From contig CAJYMH010000030.1 of assembly GCA_913776195.1 (NCBI GenBank), positions 53,969 through 117,968 of the forward strand: a stretch of DNA of 64,000 bases, given 5' to 3'. This DNA comes from an uncultured Caulobacter sp. (lineage in GTDB: Bacteria; Pseudomonadota; Alphaproteobacteria; Caulobacterales; Caulobacteraceae). The stretch's first letter is position 1, and the number at the start of each line of letters is the position of its first letter. The notes under the pieces were generated by a model that saw nothing but the letters and a program-made list of their open reading frames with translations, was not told where the DNA came from and searched no databases. Both the position numbers and the translations under genes were made by a program. Of this stretch, positions 43,729-51,977 are shown piece after piece.

Positions 43729-44172
43729 CTAAGCTCGCCGGTTGAGGGCGATGGCGACGCCGGCGTCGGCCGGGGCGTTGCGTTCGCCGCTGGAGCCGTA
43801 GCCGCCCACCGCGCCGCGCTGGGCGGCGACTTCGGCGGCGATGGCCTGGACAAGACCCTCAGTGACCGTCTTGGCGGCCTCAAGGGCGCGGCCGTGGCGC
43901 GCGAGGACGGAGTCGAAGGCCTCGGTGGCGCGCAGGAGGCGCTGGCGCAGGGCGGGCGGGGCGCCGTTCAGGACCGAGGGATCGCGCTTCAGCCGGGCGG
44001 ACTCGTGCCGGTAGATGTTGGCCAGCTTGGCCGACTCCTCGATCGTGTCGGCGGCCTCATGGGGGCGGCGGGTCTCGAAGGCCACGGCCTGCTGCGCCAG
44101 CAACTCGGTCAGGCGCTCGGTCAGGTTCACCAGCGCCTCGGCGCGGACGACGACGTCGGGGGCGGTGGTCAT
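43729..44172 (-). CDS. flbY: Flagellar protein FlbY (FlgN-like)
   Basis: The 147-residue soluble, mostly helical protein follows the rod-binding protein in the order flgI-cheL-flbY known from Caulobacter. It has a long N-terminal coiled-coil-like helix (RAEALVNLTERLTELLAQQAVAF), like FlgN-type chaperones, and a Gly/Ala/Asn-rich tail. Its ATG shares TAATG with the stop of the preceding gene. The FlbY name rests on synteny and general character rather than on a motif I can verify. Confidence 0.72.
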   Translation of the reverse strand: MTTAPDVVVRAEALVNLTERLTELLAQQAVAFETRRPHEAADTIEESAKLANIYRHESARLKRDPSVLNGAPPALRQRLLRATEAFDSVLARHGRALEAAKTVTEGLVQAIAAEVAAQRGAVGGYGSSGERNAPADAGVAIALNRRA

Positions 44173-44513
44173 TAGGCCGGGTTCTCCGTGACGGGTTGTT
44201 CGGTCAGGCCTTGAAGCTTCAGCATTTCGCGCTCAACGCTGGCGGCCAGGCCGACGCCGCCGTTACGGGCCATCTGCTTGCCCATGGCCTCCAGCAGGAA
44301 GCCGCGGAACATCTGCTCGCCGTGGCCGCCGCTGAACTCGCCCTCGCCGACGCCCTCGAACATGGGGGCCATCATCTGGGTGAGGAACGACGCCTCGAAG
44401 TTCTGGGCCGTTTCCTTGATCTGACCGCGCTTGGCCAGTTCGGCGGCGGTGGCCGGGATGCGGGCGGTCGCGGCGAGGGCGGCGTCGATGGCGGTGAGGT
44501 TCAGGCTGTTCAT
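44172..44513 (-). CDS. cheL: Rod-binding protein, FlgJ N-terminal type (Caulobacter CheL)
   Basis: The 113-residue protein carries the rod-binding domain seen as NFEASFLTQMMAPMFEG and GGHGEQMFRGFLLEAMGKQMAR. It corresponds to only the N-terminal half of enterobacterial FlgJ, with no muramidase domain; alphaproteobacteria use a separate lytic enzyme. In Caulobacter this protein is named CheL. The ATG overlaps the flgI stop (TGATG). It helps build the flagellar rod. Confidence 0.85.
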   Translation of the reverse strand: MNSLNLTAIDAALAATARIPATAAELAKRGQIKETAQNFEASFLTQMMAPMFEGVGEGEFSGGHGEQMFRGFLLEAMGKQMARNGGVGLAASVEREMLKLQGLTEQPVTENPA

Positions 44514-45625
44514 CACATCACCTGGATGTCGGCTTGCATGGCGCCCGCCGCCTTGATGGCCTGCAGGATCGAGATCATGTCGCGCGGCGTGACGCCCAGC
44601 GCGTTCAGGCCGTTGACCAGGCTGGCGAGCGAGGCGCCTTCATTCAGGGTGATCAGTTGGCGGCCCTTCTCCTCCTCGAAGGAGACGTTGCTCTGCGGCA
44701 CCACGGCGGTCTGACCCTGGCTGAACGGGGCGGGCTGGCTGACGCCGGGGGTCTCCTGGACGCTGATGGTCAGGTTGCCCTGAGCGATGGCGACGGTGGA
44801 GACGCGGACGTTCTCGCCCACCACGATCACGCCGGAGACCTCGTCGATGACGACCCGAGCCGGAGCATCGGTCTGGACGGTCAGGTTCTCGATCATGCTC
44901 ATGAAGCTGATCAGGTCGCGGCCGGCCGGCGGGCGGACGGTGACGATGGTCGGGTTCTCGGACACGGCGGAACCGAAGAAGCGCGAGTTGATGGCGTCGG
45001 CCACCTGACGCGAGGTGGTGAAGTCCGGATTGCGCAGGGTCAGGCGCATCTGGCTCATGCTGGCCAGCTGGAAGCCGGTCTCGTCTTCGACGATGGCCCC
45101 GCCGGCGATGCGTCCGGAGGTCGGAACGCCCTTGGTCACCGAGGAGCCCGACGCGCCCTGGGCCGAGACTGAGCCGGTCTGAACCGTGCCTTGGGCGACC
45201 GCATAGATTTTGCCGTCGGCGCCGGCGAGGGAGGTGACCAGCAGGGTGCCGCCCATCAGGCTTTTAGCGTCGCCCACCGCCGAGACGGTGACATCCACGG
45301 CCGAACCCGGCGCGGCGAAGGGCGGCAGCTTGGCGGTGACGATCACCGCCGCGGCGTTCTTGGAGTTCAGGTTGGCGTCGCGGATGTTGATGCCCATCCG
45401 CTCGAAGCTGGCCTCCAGGGCCTGACGGGTCATGGGCGAGTTGCGCAGGTTGTCGCCGCTGCCGTTGAGGCCGACGACAAGGCCCTGGCCGATCAGGACG
45501 TTCTCGCGGACGCCTTCGAACTCGACGATGTCCTTGATCCGCGACGCGGCCGAGGCCGTGCCGGCGAAGGCGAGGCTGATGGCGGCGAGGGTTGCGGCGA
45601 AGAGAGGCGAAAATGAACGACGCAT
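44513..45625 (-). CDS. flgI: Flagellar P-ring protein FlgI
   Basis: The 370-residue precursor has a signal peptide ending GTASA and the conserved FlgI start SRIKDIVEFEGVRENVLIG with GLVVGLNGSGDNLRNSPMT soon after. Later blocks include NLNSKNAAAVIVTAKLPPFA and VNGLNALGVTPRDMISILQAIKAAGA at the C-terminus. It forms the periplasmic P ring around the flagellar rod. ATG 45625 is the start that gives a signal peptide. It heads the operon flgI-cheL-flbY and is divergent from fliX. Confidence 0.96.
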   Translation of the reverse strand: MRRSFSPLFAATLAAISLAFAGTASAASRIKDIVEFEGVRENVLIGQGLVVGLNGSGDNLRNSPMTRQALEASFERMGINIRDANLNSKNAAAVIVTAKLPPFAAPGSAVDVTVSAVGDAKSLMGGTLLVTSLAGADGKIYAVAQGTVQTGSVSAQGASGSSVTKGVPTSGRIAGGAIVEDETGFQLASMSQMRLTLRNPDFTTSRQVADAINSRFFGSAVSENPTIVTVRPPAGRDLISFMSMIENLTVQTDAPARVVIDEVSGVIVVGENVRVSTVAIAQGNLTISVQETPGVSQPAPFSQGQTAVVPQSNVSFEEEKGRQLITLNEGASLASLVNGLNALGVTPRDMISILQAIKAAGAMQADIQVM

Positions 45626-45748
45626 GGGGATCCCGATGAATTCGGAAGACGCCATGCCAGAAGCGGGCCAGAAAGAATCCCAACGGAATCAAGGCGATTC
45701 CGAACGAGGCGTCGCGTATCCGGCGCCGAGGGCAATTTCTGCCCGGCA

Positions 45749-45792
45749 TTAACCATACCTCAAGCCCGCGGGGCCGAAAGTTATATGGTTAA
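45749..45792. promoter_or_regulatory. Divergent TTAACCAT (CtrA-like) motifs between flgI and fliX
   Basis: TTAACCAT occurs at 45749-45756 on the plus strand and at 45785-45792 on the minus strand. The first extends to TTAA-N7-TCAA, one base from the CtrA consensus TTAA-N7-TTAA. Their outward arrangement fits class II flagellar promoters for fliX (plus) and flgI (minus), both known CtrA targets in Caulobacter. Confidence 0.65.
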
Positions 45793-45811
45793 CGGGCGAA
45801 TGGAATTTACC

Positions 45812-46249
45812 ATGAAGGTAAGTGGTTCTAGCGGGGCTGGATCGGTGGGCGGCGCAGGACGCGCCAAGGGGGCGTCTTCGGGCGGCGGCTTCTCCCTGCC
45901 GAGCGTGGGCGGCGCGACGGCTTCGGCCGGCGTGGCGGGCGCTCAGAGCGTCACCGGCGTGGCCTCTGTCGACGCCCTGTTGGCCATGCAGGCGGTGGGC
46001 ACGCCACTTGAGGGGCGTCGTCGCGCCGTCAAGCGGGCGGGGCGAATCCTCGATGTTCTCGATGAAGTGAAGATGGCGCTGCTGGACGGCGTGTTGTCCG
46101 GTCCGCAGTTGCAAAAGCTGGCGCGGGCCGTGCGCGACCAGCGTGACGCCACTGACGATCCCCAGTTGGAGGCCCTGCTGGATCAGATCGAAACCCGCGC
46201 CGCCGTTGAACTCGCCAAGTTCGAAATGTCTCAGAAAGCGGTGGCATGA
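45812..46249 (+). CDS. fliX: Flagellar assembly regulator FliX
   Basis: The 145-residue protein starts KVSGSSGAGSVGGAGR, a Gly/Ser-rich N-terminus, followed by a conserved helical core (VDALLAMQAVGTPLEGRRRA, LDVLDEVKMALLDGVLSGPQL) and a C-terminal amphipathic helix. In Caulobacter FliX works with FlbD to link basal-body assembly to expression of late flagellar genes, and its gene is divergent from flgI as here. ATG 45812 was chosen over 45785 because the latter lies within the TTAACCAT element and adds atypical residues. Confidence 0.9.
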   Translation: MKVSGSSGAGSVGGAGRAKGASSGGGFSLPSVGGATASAGVAGAQSVTGVASVDALLAMQAVGTPLEGRRRAVKRAGRILDVLDEVKMALLDGVLSGPQLQKLARAVRDQRDATDDPQLEALLDQIETRAAVELAKFEMSQKAVA

Positions 46250-46270
46250 GCGGCGGAGCGCAATGGCCCG

Positions 46271-46298
46271 TTGAACGGGAATTTTCTTTTGCTATAAG
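46271..46298 (+). promoter_or_regulatory. Candidate housekeeping promoter for dksA
   Basis: TTGAACG and GCTATAAG are separated by 13 bases, close to the Caulobacter sigma-73 pattern TTGACGS-N10-14-GCTANAWC. It lies 46 bases upstream of the chosen dksA start. Confidence 0.55.
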
Positions 46299-46343
46299 CG
46301 GCCTGCCTGCTGTGGGTGGGTTTTTATGGGGCGTGAGGCGCTA

Positions 46344-46772
46344 ATGACAGCGGCCGCGGTTCTGGTCTCGAAAGATACCTATCGTCCTTCCGAGGACGAA
46401 GAGTTCATGAACGAGCGTCAGCTCGAGTATTTCAAACAGAAGCTGCTCGACTGGAAGGAAGAGATCCTTCGCGAATCTCGCGACACGGTCTCGCATCTCC
46501 AGACGGAAACTGAGAATCATCCGGACTTGGCCGACCGGGCCTCGTCGGAGACTGATCGGGCTCTTGAGTTGCGCACGCGAGATCGGCAGCGGAAGCTGAT
46601 CTCCAAGATCGATGAGGCCATGCGTCGAATCGAAGACGGGTCTTACGGCTATTGCGAAGAGACGGGGGAGCCGATCGGCCTGGCCCGTCTAGAAGCCCGG
46701 CCGGTGGCGACCCTCAGCCTTGAAGCGCAAGAGCGTCACGAGCGCCGCGAACGCGTCCATCGGGACGACTAA
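46344..46772 (+). CDS. dksA: DksA-type RNA polymerase-binding protein lacking zinc-finger cysteines
   Basis: The 142-residue protein has the DksA coiled coil with tip motif DLADRA (D61, D64, A66) and a C-terminal globular domain. The four zinc ligands of enterobacterial DksA are replaced: only C104 remains, with T107, S125 and A128 at the others, the CTSA type known in other alphaproteobacteria. It therefore folds without zinc. DksA works with ppGpp to control transcription initiation. ATG 46344 follows GAGG with proper spacing; ATG 46326 is an alternative. Confidence 0.93.
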   Translation: MTAAAVLVSKDTYRPSEDEEFMNERQLEYFKQKLLDWKEEILRESRDTVSHLQTETENHPDLADRASSETDRALELRTRDRQRKLISKIDEAMRRIEDGSYGYCEETGEPIGLARLEARPVATLSLEAQERHERRERVHRDD

Positions 46773-46846
46773 GCCGTTCAGGCCGCTTGACTTCCCTTCG
46801 TCGAGGGCCGACCTAGCCGGCCTTCGATGAGGAAGGCTGTGGTTCC

Positions 46847-48181
46847 ATGACCGTGAAGGTCCGTTTCGCGCCGTCGCCCACCGGGCGTCTGCATGTCGGC
46901 AACATCCGCGCCGCGTTGATCAATTGGCTGTACGCCAAGCGTCAGGGCGGGCAGTTCGTGCTGCGCATCGATGACACCGATCTCGAACGTTCGACCAAGG
47001 AATTCGAGCAAGGCATCGAAACCGACCTGACCTGGCTGGGCCTCGTCTGGGACGAGCGCCACAATCAGTCGGCCCGTTTCCCCATCTATCAGCAAGCCGT
47101 CGAGCGCCTGAAGGCGCAGGGCCGCCTCTATCCGGCCTATGAGACCGGCGAAGAGCTGGACCGTCGTCGCAAGGTGCAGTTGTCCCGCGGCCAGCCGCCG
47201 ATCTACGACCGCGCCGCCCTGAAGCTGACCGACGAGGAGAAGGCCGCTCTAGAGGCCGAGGGCCGTCGTCCGCACTGGCGCTTCCGCCTGGAAGGCAAGC
47301 GCGTAAAGTGGATGGATCTGGTCCGCGGCGATTGCGAGGTGGACACTACCTCCATGTCGGACCCGGTGCTGATCCGCGAGGATGGCGCGTTCCTCTACAC
47401 CCTGCCGTCGGTGGTGGACGACATCGACATGGGCATCACCCATGTGATCCGCGGCGAGGACCACGTCACCAACACCGGCGCCCAGATCGAGATCTTCGAG
47501 GCGCTGGGCGCCGCCGCGCCGACCTTCGCGCACATGACCCTGTTGATCGGGGCTGATGGCGGCGCGCTGTCCAAGCGCCTGGGCTCGCTGTCGATCTGCG
47601 ATTTGCGCGAGCAGGGCTACGAGCCGCTGGCCATCACCTCGCACCTGGCGAAGATCGGCACCTCCGACAATCTGGAGGTCGGGGAGTCCTTGGCGGCGCT
47701 GGGCGAAAGCTTCGAATTCTCAAAGATGGGCCGCTCGGCCGCCCGTTATGACGAGGCCGACCTTGGCCGCCTGAACGCGGCCTTGCTGCACGCCATGCCG
47801 TATGAGGCGGCCAAGCCGCGTCTGGCGGCGCTCGGCGTCGACCTGGGCGAGGGCTTCTGGAACGCCGTGCGCGGCAACCTCAACATGTTCGGCGACGTGA
47901 AGACCCTGGCCGCTGTCGTGGCGGGCGAGGTGACTCCGGTCGTCGAGGACCAGGCGTTCCTGGACGTCGCCAAGGCGCTGCTCCCCGAGACCATCGGTCC
48001 GGATACCTGGGGCGAATGGGTCAATGCGGTGAAGGAAAAGACCGGGGCCAAGGGCAAGGGCCTGTTCCTGCCCCTGCGTCGCGCGCTCACCGGTATGGAT
48101 CACGGCCCGGAGATGGGTCCGCTCCTGGCCCTGATCGGGCGGGAGAAGGCGGTCCGCCGGCTGTCCGGCGAAACCGCCTAA
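46847..48181 (+). CDS. gltX: Glutamyl-tRNA synthetase
   Basis: The 444-residue class I synthetase charges tRNA-Glu (and possibly tRNA-Gln in alphaproteobacteria). Its N-terminus PSPTGRLHVGNIRAALINW holds the HIGH-type motif as HVGN (residues 16-19) and the KMSKS-type loop reads ALSKRLGS. It is shorter than the usual 470-490 residues, like the second GltX paralogue of alphaproteobacteria. FVLRIDDTDLERS after the signature is standard. The gene follows dksA, apparently as a separate unit, and is convergent with the next gene. Confidence 0.94.
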   Translation: MTVKVRFAPSPTGRLHVGNIRAALINWLYAKRQGGQFVLRIDDTDLERSTKEFEQGIETDLTWLGLVWDERHNQSARFPIYQQAVERLKAQGRLYPAYETGEELDRRRKVQLSRGQPPIYDRAALKLTDEEKAALEAEGRRPHWRFRLEGKRVKWMDLVRGDCEVDTTSMSDPVLIREDGAFLYTLPSVVDDIDMGITHVIRGEDHVTNTGAQIEIFEALGAAAPTFAHMTLLIGADGGALSKRLGSLSICDLREQGYEPLAITSHLAKIGTSDNLEVGESLAALGESFEFSKMGRSAARYDEADLGRLNAALLHAMPYEAAKPRLAALGVDLGEGFWNAVRGNLNMFGDVKTLAAVVAGEVTPVVEDQAFLDVAKALLPETIGPDTWGEWVNAVKEKTGAKGKGLFLPLRRALTGMDHGPEMGPLLALIGREKAVRRLSGETA

Positions 48182-48186
48182 TCCTC

Positions 48187-48495
48187 TTAGGCGGCCTTGG
48201 CCGAGGCGTTGCACTCGGCCAGGGCTTCGGCCGACAGTTCCTGGCCCTTGAACGTGAAGGCGGCCACTTCGCCCAGTTCGCCAGCGACGCGCTTGCAGGC
48301 GCGGACCGGGGGTTGCGACTTCACGTTGCCGGCGACGCAGACGGTGTCCTTGCAGACCCAGGCGGCGCCGTCCTGGATCAGACGGGTCTTGGCCGGGGCG
48401 GCCTTGAGGGTGACGGCGGCGCCGTCAGAAGCGGCTTGAGCCGAGGTCGCGCCCATGAGGGCGGCCACGGCCACGAGGCCGAGCACGATACGCAT
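48187..48495 (-). CDS. CC_3452-family small secreted protein
   Basis: The 102-residue protein has a signal peptide (MRIVLGLVAVAALMGATSA, cleavage near AQA) and the core WVCKDTVCVAGNVKSQPPVRAC. Its Cys residues (in VCKDTVC and the later RAC and ECN) suggest two disulfides in the periplasm. The pattern matches small CC_3452-type proteins of Caulobacterales, whose function is unknown. ATG 48495 follows AGGAGAG; the leader upstream carries a hairpin with a T-tract and nested palindromes, unusual for such a small gene. Confidence 0.85.
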   Translation of the reverse strand: MRIVLGLVAVAALMGATSAQAASDGAAVTLKAAPAKTRLIQDGAAWVCKDTVCVAGNVKSQPPVRACKRVAGELGEVAAFTFKGQELSAEALAECNASAKAA

Positions 48496-48507
48496 AATGA
48501 CTCTCCT

Positions 48508-48539
48508 AAAAATCCCCCCGCCGGAGGGAGAGCCGGCGG
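48508..48539 (-). terminator. Hairpin with T-tract in the leader of the CC_3452-family gene
   Basis: Read on the minus strand, CCGCCGG-N8-CCGGCGG is followed by GGGGATTTTT, then the ribosome site. It looks like an intrinsic terminator placed between the gene's apparent promoter and its start. It may end LOG-gene transcription or act as an attenuator. Confidence 0.6.
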
Positions 48540-48542
48540 ATA

Positions 48543-48577
48543 GCACTATAGTGCGTTTCTAAACGCAACTATGTCAA
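48543..48577 (-). promoter_or_regulatory. Promoter with nested palindromic operators for the CC_3452-family gene
   Basis: On the minus strand TTGACA (48577-48572) is followed after 18 bases by CACTAT (48553-48548). Between and over them are GCGTTT-N2-AAACGC (48566-48553) and GCACTATAGTGC (48554-48543), both perfect palindromes that share two bases. The -35 lies in the last codons of the LOG gene. This is the layout of a repressor-controlled promoter, possibly of TetR or MarR type. Confidence 0.65.
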
Positions 48578-49174
48578 GCGAATGGCTTCGCTTACGTCCT
48601 CGACCGGGTCGGCTGCGACCATGTCGCGAAGGGCAGGCACCACGTCTTCGGGCTTGCTTACCACGCGATACGCCTCGCGGAAGGAGGCGGGGGTGAAGCC
48701 GGTCGCGATGGTGTGCTCGAACAACGCGAACAGCGTGTCCCAGAAGCCGTCGGGACTGTAGAACACCACGGGCTTGTCGTGCAGGTTCAGGCGGCGCCAG
48801 GACAGAAGCTCAACGATCTCTTCCAGGGTGCCGATGCCGCCCGGCAGGACCACGAAGGCGTCGGAGTTGTCGAACAGGCCCTTCTTGCGCTCGGCCATGG
48901 TCTCGACCACCTCGGTCTCGACCTTGGTGAGGGGGCGCTCCTTGCCGATCAGGAAGCTCGGGATGATGCCCAGGACGCGGCCGCCGGCGTCGTGCGCGGC
49001 TCCGGCGCTGGCGCCCATCAGGCCGACGCCGCCGCCGCCATAGACCAGGCGAATGCCGGCGCGGGCGAACTCGCGGCCCACTTCAGCGGCGTCTTCCAGC
49101 AATCGGGGATCAACGGCGTCGGAGGACCCGCAATAGACGCAGACCGAATCCAGACGCCTGGACTCGTGCGACAT
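48569..49174 (-). CDS. LOG-family protein (phosphoribohydrolase-like)
   Basis: The 201-residue protein is a Rossmann-fold LOG-type protein, a family that releases free cytokinin-like bases from nucleoside 5'-monophosphates. GGGVGLMG (about 46-53) and the signature PGGIGTLEEIVELLSWRRL (about 108-126) are both present, as is PLTKVETEVVETMAERK. It starts at ATG 49174 and is the only gene upstream of the CC_3452-family gene on this strand. Its bacterial role is probably AMP or modified-nucleotide turnover. Confidence 0.92.
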   Translation of the reverse strand: MSHESRRLDSVCVYCGSSDAVDPRLLEDAAEVGREFARAGIRLVYGGGGVGLMGASAGAAHDAGGRVLGIIPSFLIGKERPLTKVETEVVETMAERKKGLFDNSDAFVVLPGGIGTLEEIVELLSWRRLNLHDKPVVFYSPDGFWDTLFALFEHTIATGFTPASFREAYRVVSKPEDVVPALRDMVAADPVEDVSEAIRLT

Positions 49175-49295
49175 GGTCGGTCACTCCAGGAAAGAACGTT
49201 GGGCGCGCTTGAAGGCGCGTCTTTTGATCACGATCTGGCTGTGATCGTGTGACAACCAACATCGGCTGTCGGCGGCAAGGTTGCAAGGAGCGCGC

Positions 49296-50102
49296 GTGAA
49301 TCGGGTTGGAAGGATGCTCTGGACGTCGGCCGTCGTGGCGGGCGCATTGGCCCTGACCGCCTGCGGACGCGAGCGTACGGCGGCCTGGAATACGCCGGCT
49401 CCGCCGCCGGCGCCGGATGCGGCGGAAGCCGCATACATGGCGCCGCCGGCCCTGACCGCCGCCGAATCAATCGCCGCTGGACTGCGACTTTCCGGCAAGG
49501 CGGCTGCGGGCGCTCGCGTGCGTCTAGGCGCCCCCACGGGCGAGACGCTGTTCGCCACCGCTGACGCCAAGGGCGCCTGGAGCGTCACAGTCCCGCGCGC
49601 GGATCAGCCTCGTCTGTTTGGCCTGTCCATGACCCAGAACGACCGCACGGTGCAGGCCGAGGGGTATGTGCTGATCACCCCTACCGGCGCGGCGGCGATG
49701 CTGCGCGCGGGAGCGGGGGCTGATGTGGTCGCCGGAGCTGGCGCAAAGCCCCGCATCCTGGCGGTCGACTATGATCAGGAGGGCGGAGCCGTGATCTCCG
49801 GCCTCGCCGTGGCTGATACACCGCTGGAGCTGCGCGTCGATGGCGTCACACGCGGGCAGGGCGAGGCGGACGGCAAGGGTCGCTTCAACCTGCCCCTCAG
49901 TCGGCCGTTGGAGCCGGGCGCCTACGAGATCGTGGCGGCCGGCCAGGGCGGAGAAGACTCAGCCCGGGTCTCCATTGCCAGCGTCGGTCCGTTGCAATCC
50001 GGTCCGTTCCAGGGCGAGCGCGCCTCGCGAGGCTGGCGTATCGACTGGATGACTCCGGCCGGCGGCGTGCAGACCACCGTGGTTATGGAGGATGGCGCTT
50101 GA
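49296..50102 (+). CDS. Lipoprotein with repeated Ig-like domains
   Basis: The 268-residue protein has a lipobox LTAC (Cys about residue 23) after a hydrophobic stretch. A Pro/Ala-rich linker follows, then two beta-rich segments of similar pattern: GKAAAGARVRLGAPTGETL and GLAVADTPLELRVDGVTRG, each with a DAKGAWSVTVP or DGKGRFNLPL turn. These resemble carboxypeptidase-regulatory/Ig-like folds. GTG 49296 was chosen as it is preceded by AAGGAG; the longer TTG start lies before that site. Its stop overlaps the next ABC exporter gene, so it may be its envelope partner. Confidence 0.72.
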   Translation: MNRVGRMLWTSAVVAGALALTACGRERTAAWNTPAPPPAPDAAEAAYMAPPALTAAESIAAGLRLSGKAAAGARVRLGAPTGETLFATADAKGAWSVTVPRADQPRLFGLSMTQNDRTVQAEGYVLITPTGAAAMLRAGAGADVVAGAGAKPRILAVDYDQEGGAVISGLAVADTPLELRVDGVTRGQGEADGKGRFNLPLSRPLEPGAYEIVAAGQGGEDSARVSIASVGPLQSGPFQGERASRGWRIDWMTPAGGVQTTVVMEDGA

Positions 50103-51961
50103 GTCTTCGCGCCGCCGCGGCGTCTCGCCGGCGTGACGCCAGCCCTGAGCCGTCGATCAAGGCCAAGCCCCTGACCGCCCTTGCGGACCTGGGCCGGCTG
50201 CTTCTGGCTTCGGATACGCCGGGGCTGAGGTGGCGACTGACCTCGGCCCTGTTCCTGACTATCGTCGGCAAGGCGCTAGGGGTGGTCGGGCCGCTGCTGC
50301 TCGGCGCGGCGGTGAACCGGCTGACCGCCGGCCAGGGGGCGGTTGCGACCGTCACCTTCGCGTTCGCAGGGCTCGCGCTGGGTTGGGCGCTGATACGCTT
50401 CCTGAGCTATGCCGCGCCGCAAGCGCGGGACGCGATCTTCACACCTGTGGCTCAGGCGGCTCAGGCGAGGGCGGCGACCGAGACCTTCGCCCACGCCCTG
50501 TCGCTGTCTATCGATTTCCATCAGACCAAGCGCACCGGCGCCCTGTCGCGGACCATCGACCGGGGCGCGCGGTCCATGGATTTTCTGGTCAGGTTCCTGG
50601 TGTTCAACATCGGCCCAACGGTGCTGGAGCTGATCATGGCCGCAGTGGTGCTGGCCAAGGCGTTCGACTGGCGCTTCGCCCTGACGGCGGTGGGGACGGT
50701 GGCGATCTATGCGTGGATCACGCTCAGCATCTCCAACTGGCGGATCGAGCATCGGCGGGAGTTGAACGAAGCCGACAGCGAGGCGGCGGGCCGGGCGGTG
50801 GACGCGTTGCTGAACTACGAGACGGTGAAGGCCTTCGGGGCCGAGAGCCGCGCTGCGGCTGGCTATGAGCACGCCATGCGCGCCTACGCACGGGCGCAGG
50901 TGAAATCCACGACCTCGCTCAGCCTGCTGAATGTGGCCCAGTCGGCGATTCTGAGCCTGGGTCTGGGCGTCATGGCCGTGCTGGCGGGCGCGGAGGTCGC
51001 GGCAGGGCGTATCGGTCCTGGAGACGTCACCGCGTCGATTCTGATCCTCATCAATCTCTACAACCCGCTGAACATTCTGGGCTTCGCCTATCGCGAGATC
51101 CGTCAGGCCTTCATCGACATGGAGGCGATGATGGACCTGCGTCGGCAGAAGCCGGAGGTTGCGGAGGCGGCGGACGCTGTGCCCCTGCCGCCCTGCGACA
51201 GCCGGGGCGGGGCGGTGACGTTCGAGGAGGTCTCCTTCCGCCACGGTGCGCGATCTGAGGGGATAACCGATGTCAGCTTCACCGCCGCGCCGGGAACGAC
51301 CACGGCCTTGGTCGGGCCGTCGGGAGCGGGCAAGACGACGCTGGTTCGGCTCGCCCTGCGCCTTATCGACCCGCAAAGCGGCCGGGTGCTGCTGGACGGC
51401 GCGGACCTGCGGCATTTGAAGCAGGCGGCCCTGCGTGGCGCGGTGGCCCTGGTGCCGCAGGACGTGGCGCTGTTCAACGACACCCTGGCGGCCAACATCG
51501 GCTTCGCTCGGCCGGACGCCACCGAGGACGAGATCTGGGCGGCGGCTCGCTCGGCGGAGCTGGGCGGCTTCATCGAGGCCCTGCCGGAAGGCATGGCTAC
51601 AAAGGTGGGGGAGCGCGGCCTGAAGCTGTCCGGCGGCGAGCGACAGCGCGTGGGCATCGCTCGCGCCCTGCTGGCGGAGCCGCGGGTGTTGATCCTGGAC
51701 GAGGCGACCAGCGCCCTGGACAGCCGCACCGAGGCGGCCATCCAGGAAACCCTGAGGAAGGCCCGTCAGGGGCGCACGACCCTGGTGGTGGCGCATCGCC
51801 TGTCGACCATCGTCGATGCCGACCAGATCCTGGTCCTGCGACGCGGCCGGATTGTCGAGCGGGGAGATCACGCGACCTTGTTGGCGGCCGGCGGCGAATA
51901 CGCGGCCCTGTGGCGTCGCCAGACGCGCGACGGCGCGCTATCAGAGGCGCCTCAGGCCTAG
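50099..51961 (+). CDS. Atm1/ABCB7-type ABC exporter (fused TMD-NBD)
   Basis: The 620-residue half-transporter has a six-helix membrane domain (about 60-350), with the TM and intracellular-loop sequence FHQTKRTGALSRTIDRG typical of the Atm1/HMT1 class. The ATPase domain has LVGPSGAGKTTLVRL, the LSGGERQRVGIARALL signature and LILDEATSALD. Atm1-type proteins export glutathione-linked sulfur or metal compounds. The start is TTG 50099, 7 bases after GGAGG, overlapping the lipoprotein stop. A VOC glyoxalase gene follows by 16 bases. Confidence 0.92.
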   Translation: MSLRAAAASRRRDASPEPSIKAKPLTALADLGRLLLASDTPGLRWRLTSALFLTIVGKALGVVGPLLLGAAVNRLTAGQGAVATVTFAFAGLALGWALIRFLSYAAPQARDAIFTPVAQAAQARAATETFAHALSLSIDFHQTKRTGALSRTIDRGARSMDFLVRFLVFNIGPTVLELIMAAVVLAKAFDWRFALTAVGTVAIYAWITLSISNWRIEHRRELNEADSEAAGRAVDALLNYETVKAFGAESRAAAGYEHAMRAYARAQVKSTTSLSLLNVAQSAILSLGLGVMAVLAGAEVAAGRIGPGDVTASILILINLYNPLNILGFAYREIRQAFIDMEAMMDLRRQKPEVAEAADAVPLPPCDSRGGAVTFEEVSFRHGARSEGITDVSFTAAPGTTTALVGPSGAGKTTLVRLALRLIDPQSGRVLLDGADLRHLKQAALRGAVALVPQDVALFNDTLAANIGFARPDATEDEIWAAARSAELGGFIEALPEGMATKVGERGLKLSGGERQRVGIARALLAEPRVLILDEATSALDSRTEAAIQETLRKARQGRTTLVVAHRLSTIVDADQILVLRRGRIVERGDHATLLAAGGEYAALWRRQTRDGALSEAPQA

Positions 51962-51977
51962 CGAAGAGGAGCGCGCG

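Noticed and set aside
45730..45755. Possible sigma-54 promoter (GG-N10-GC) on the minus strand before flgI
   Set aside because: The GG and GC are separated by 9 bases, not 10, and the TTAACCAT motifs explain the region better.
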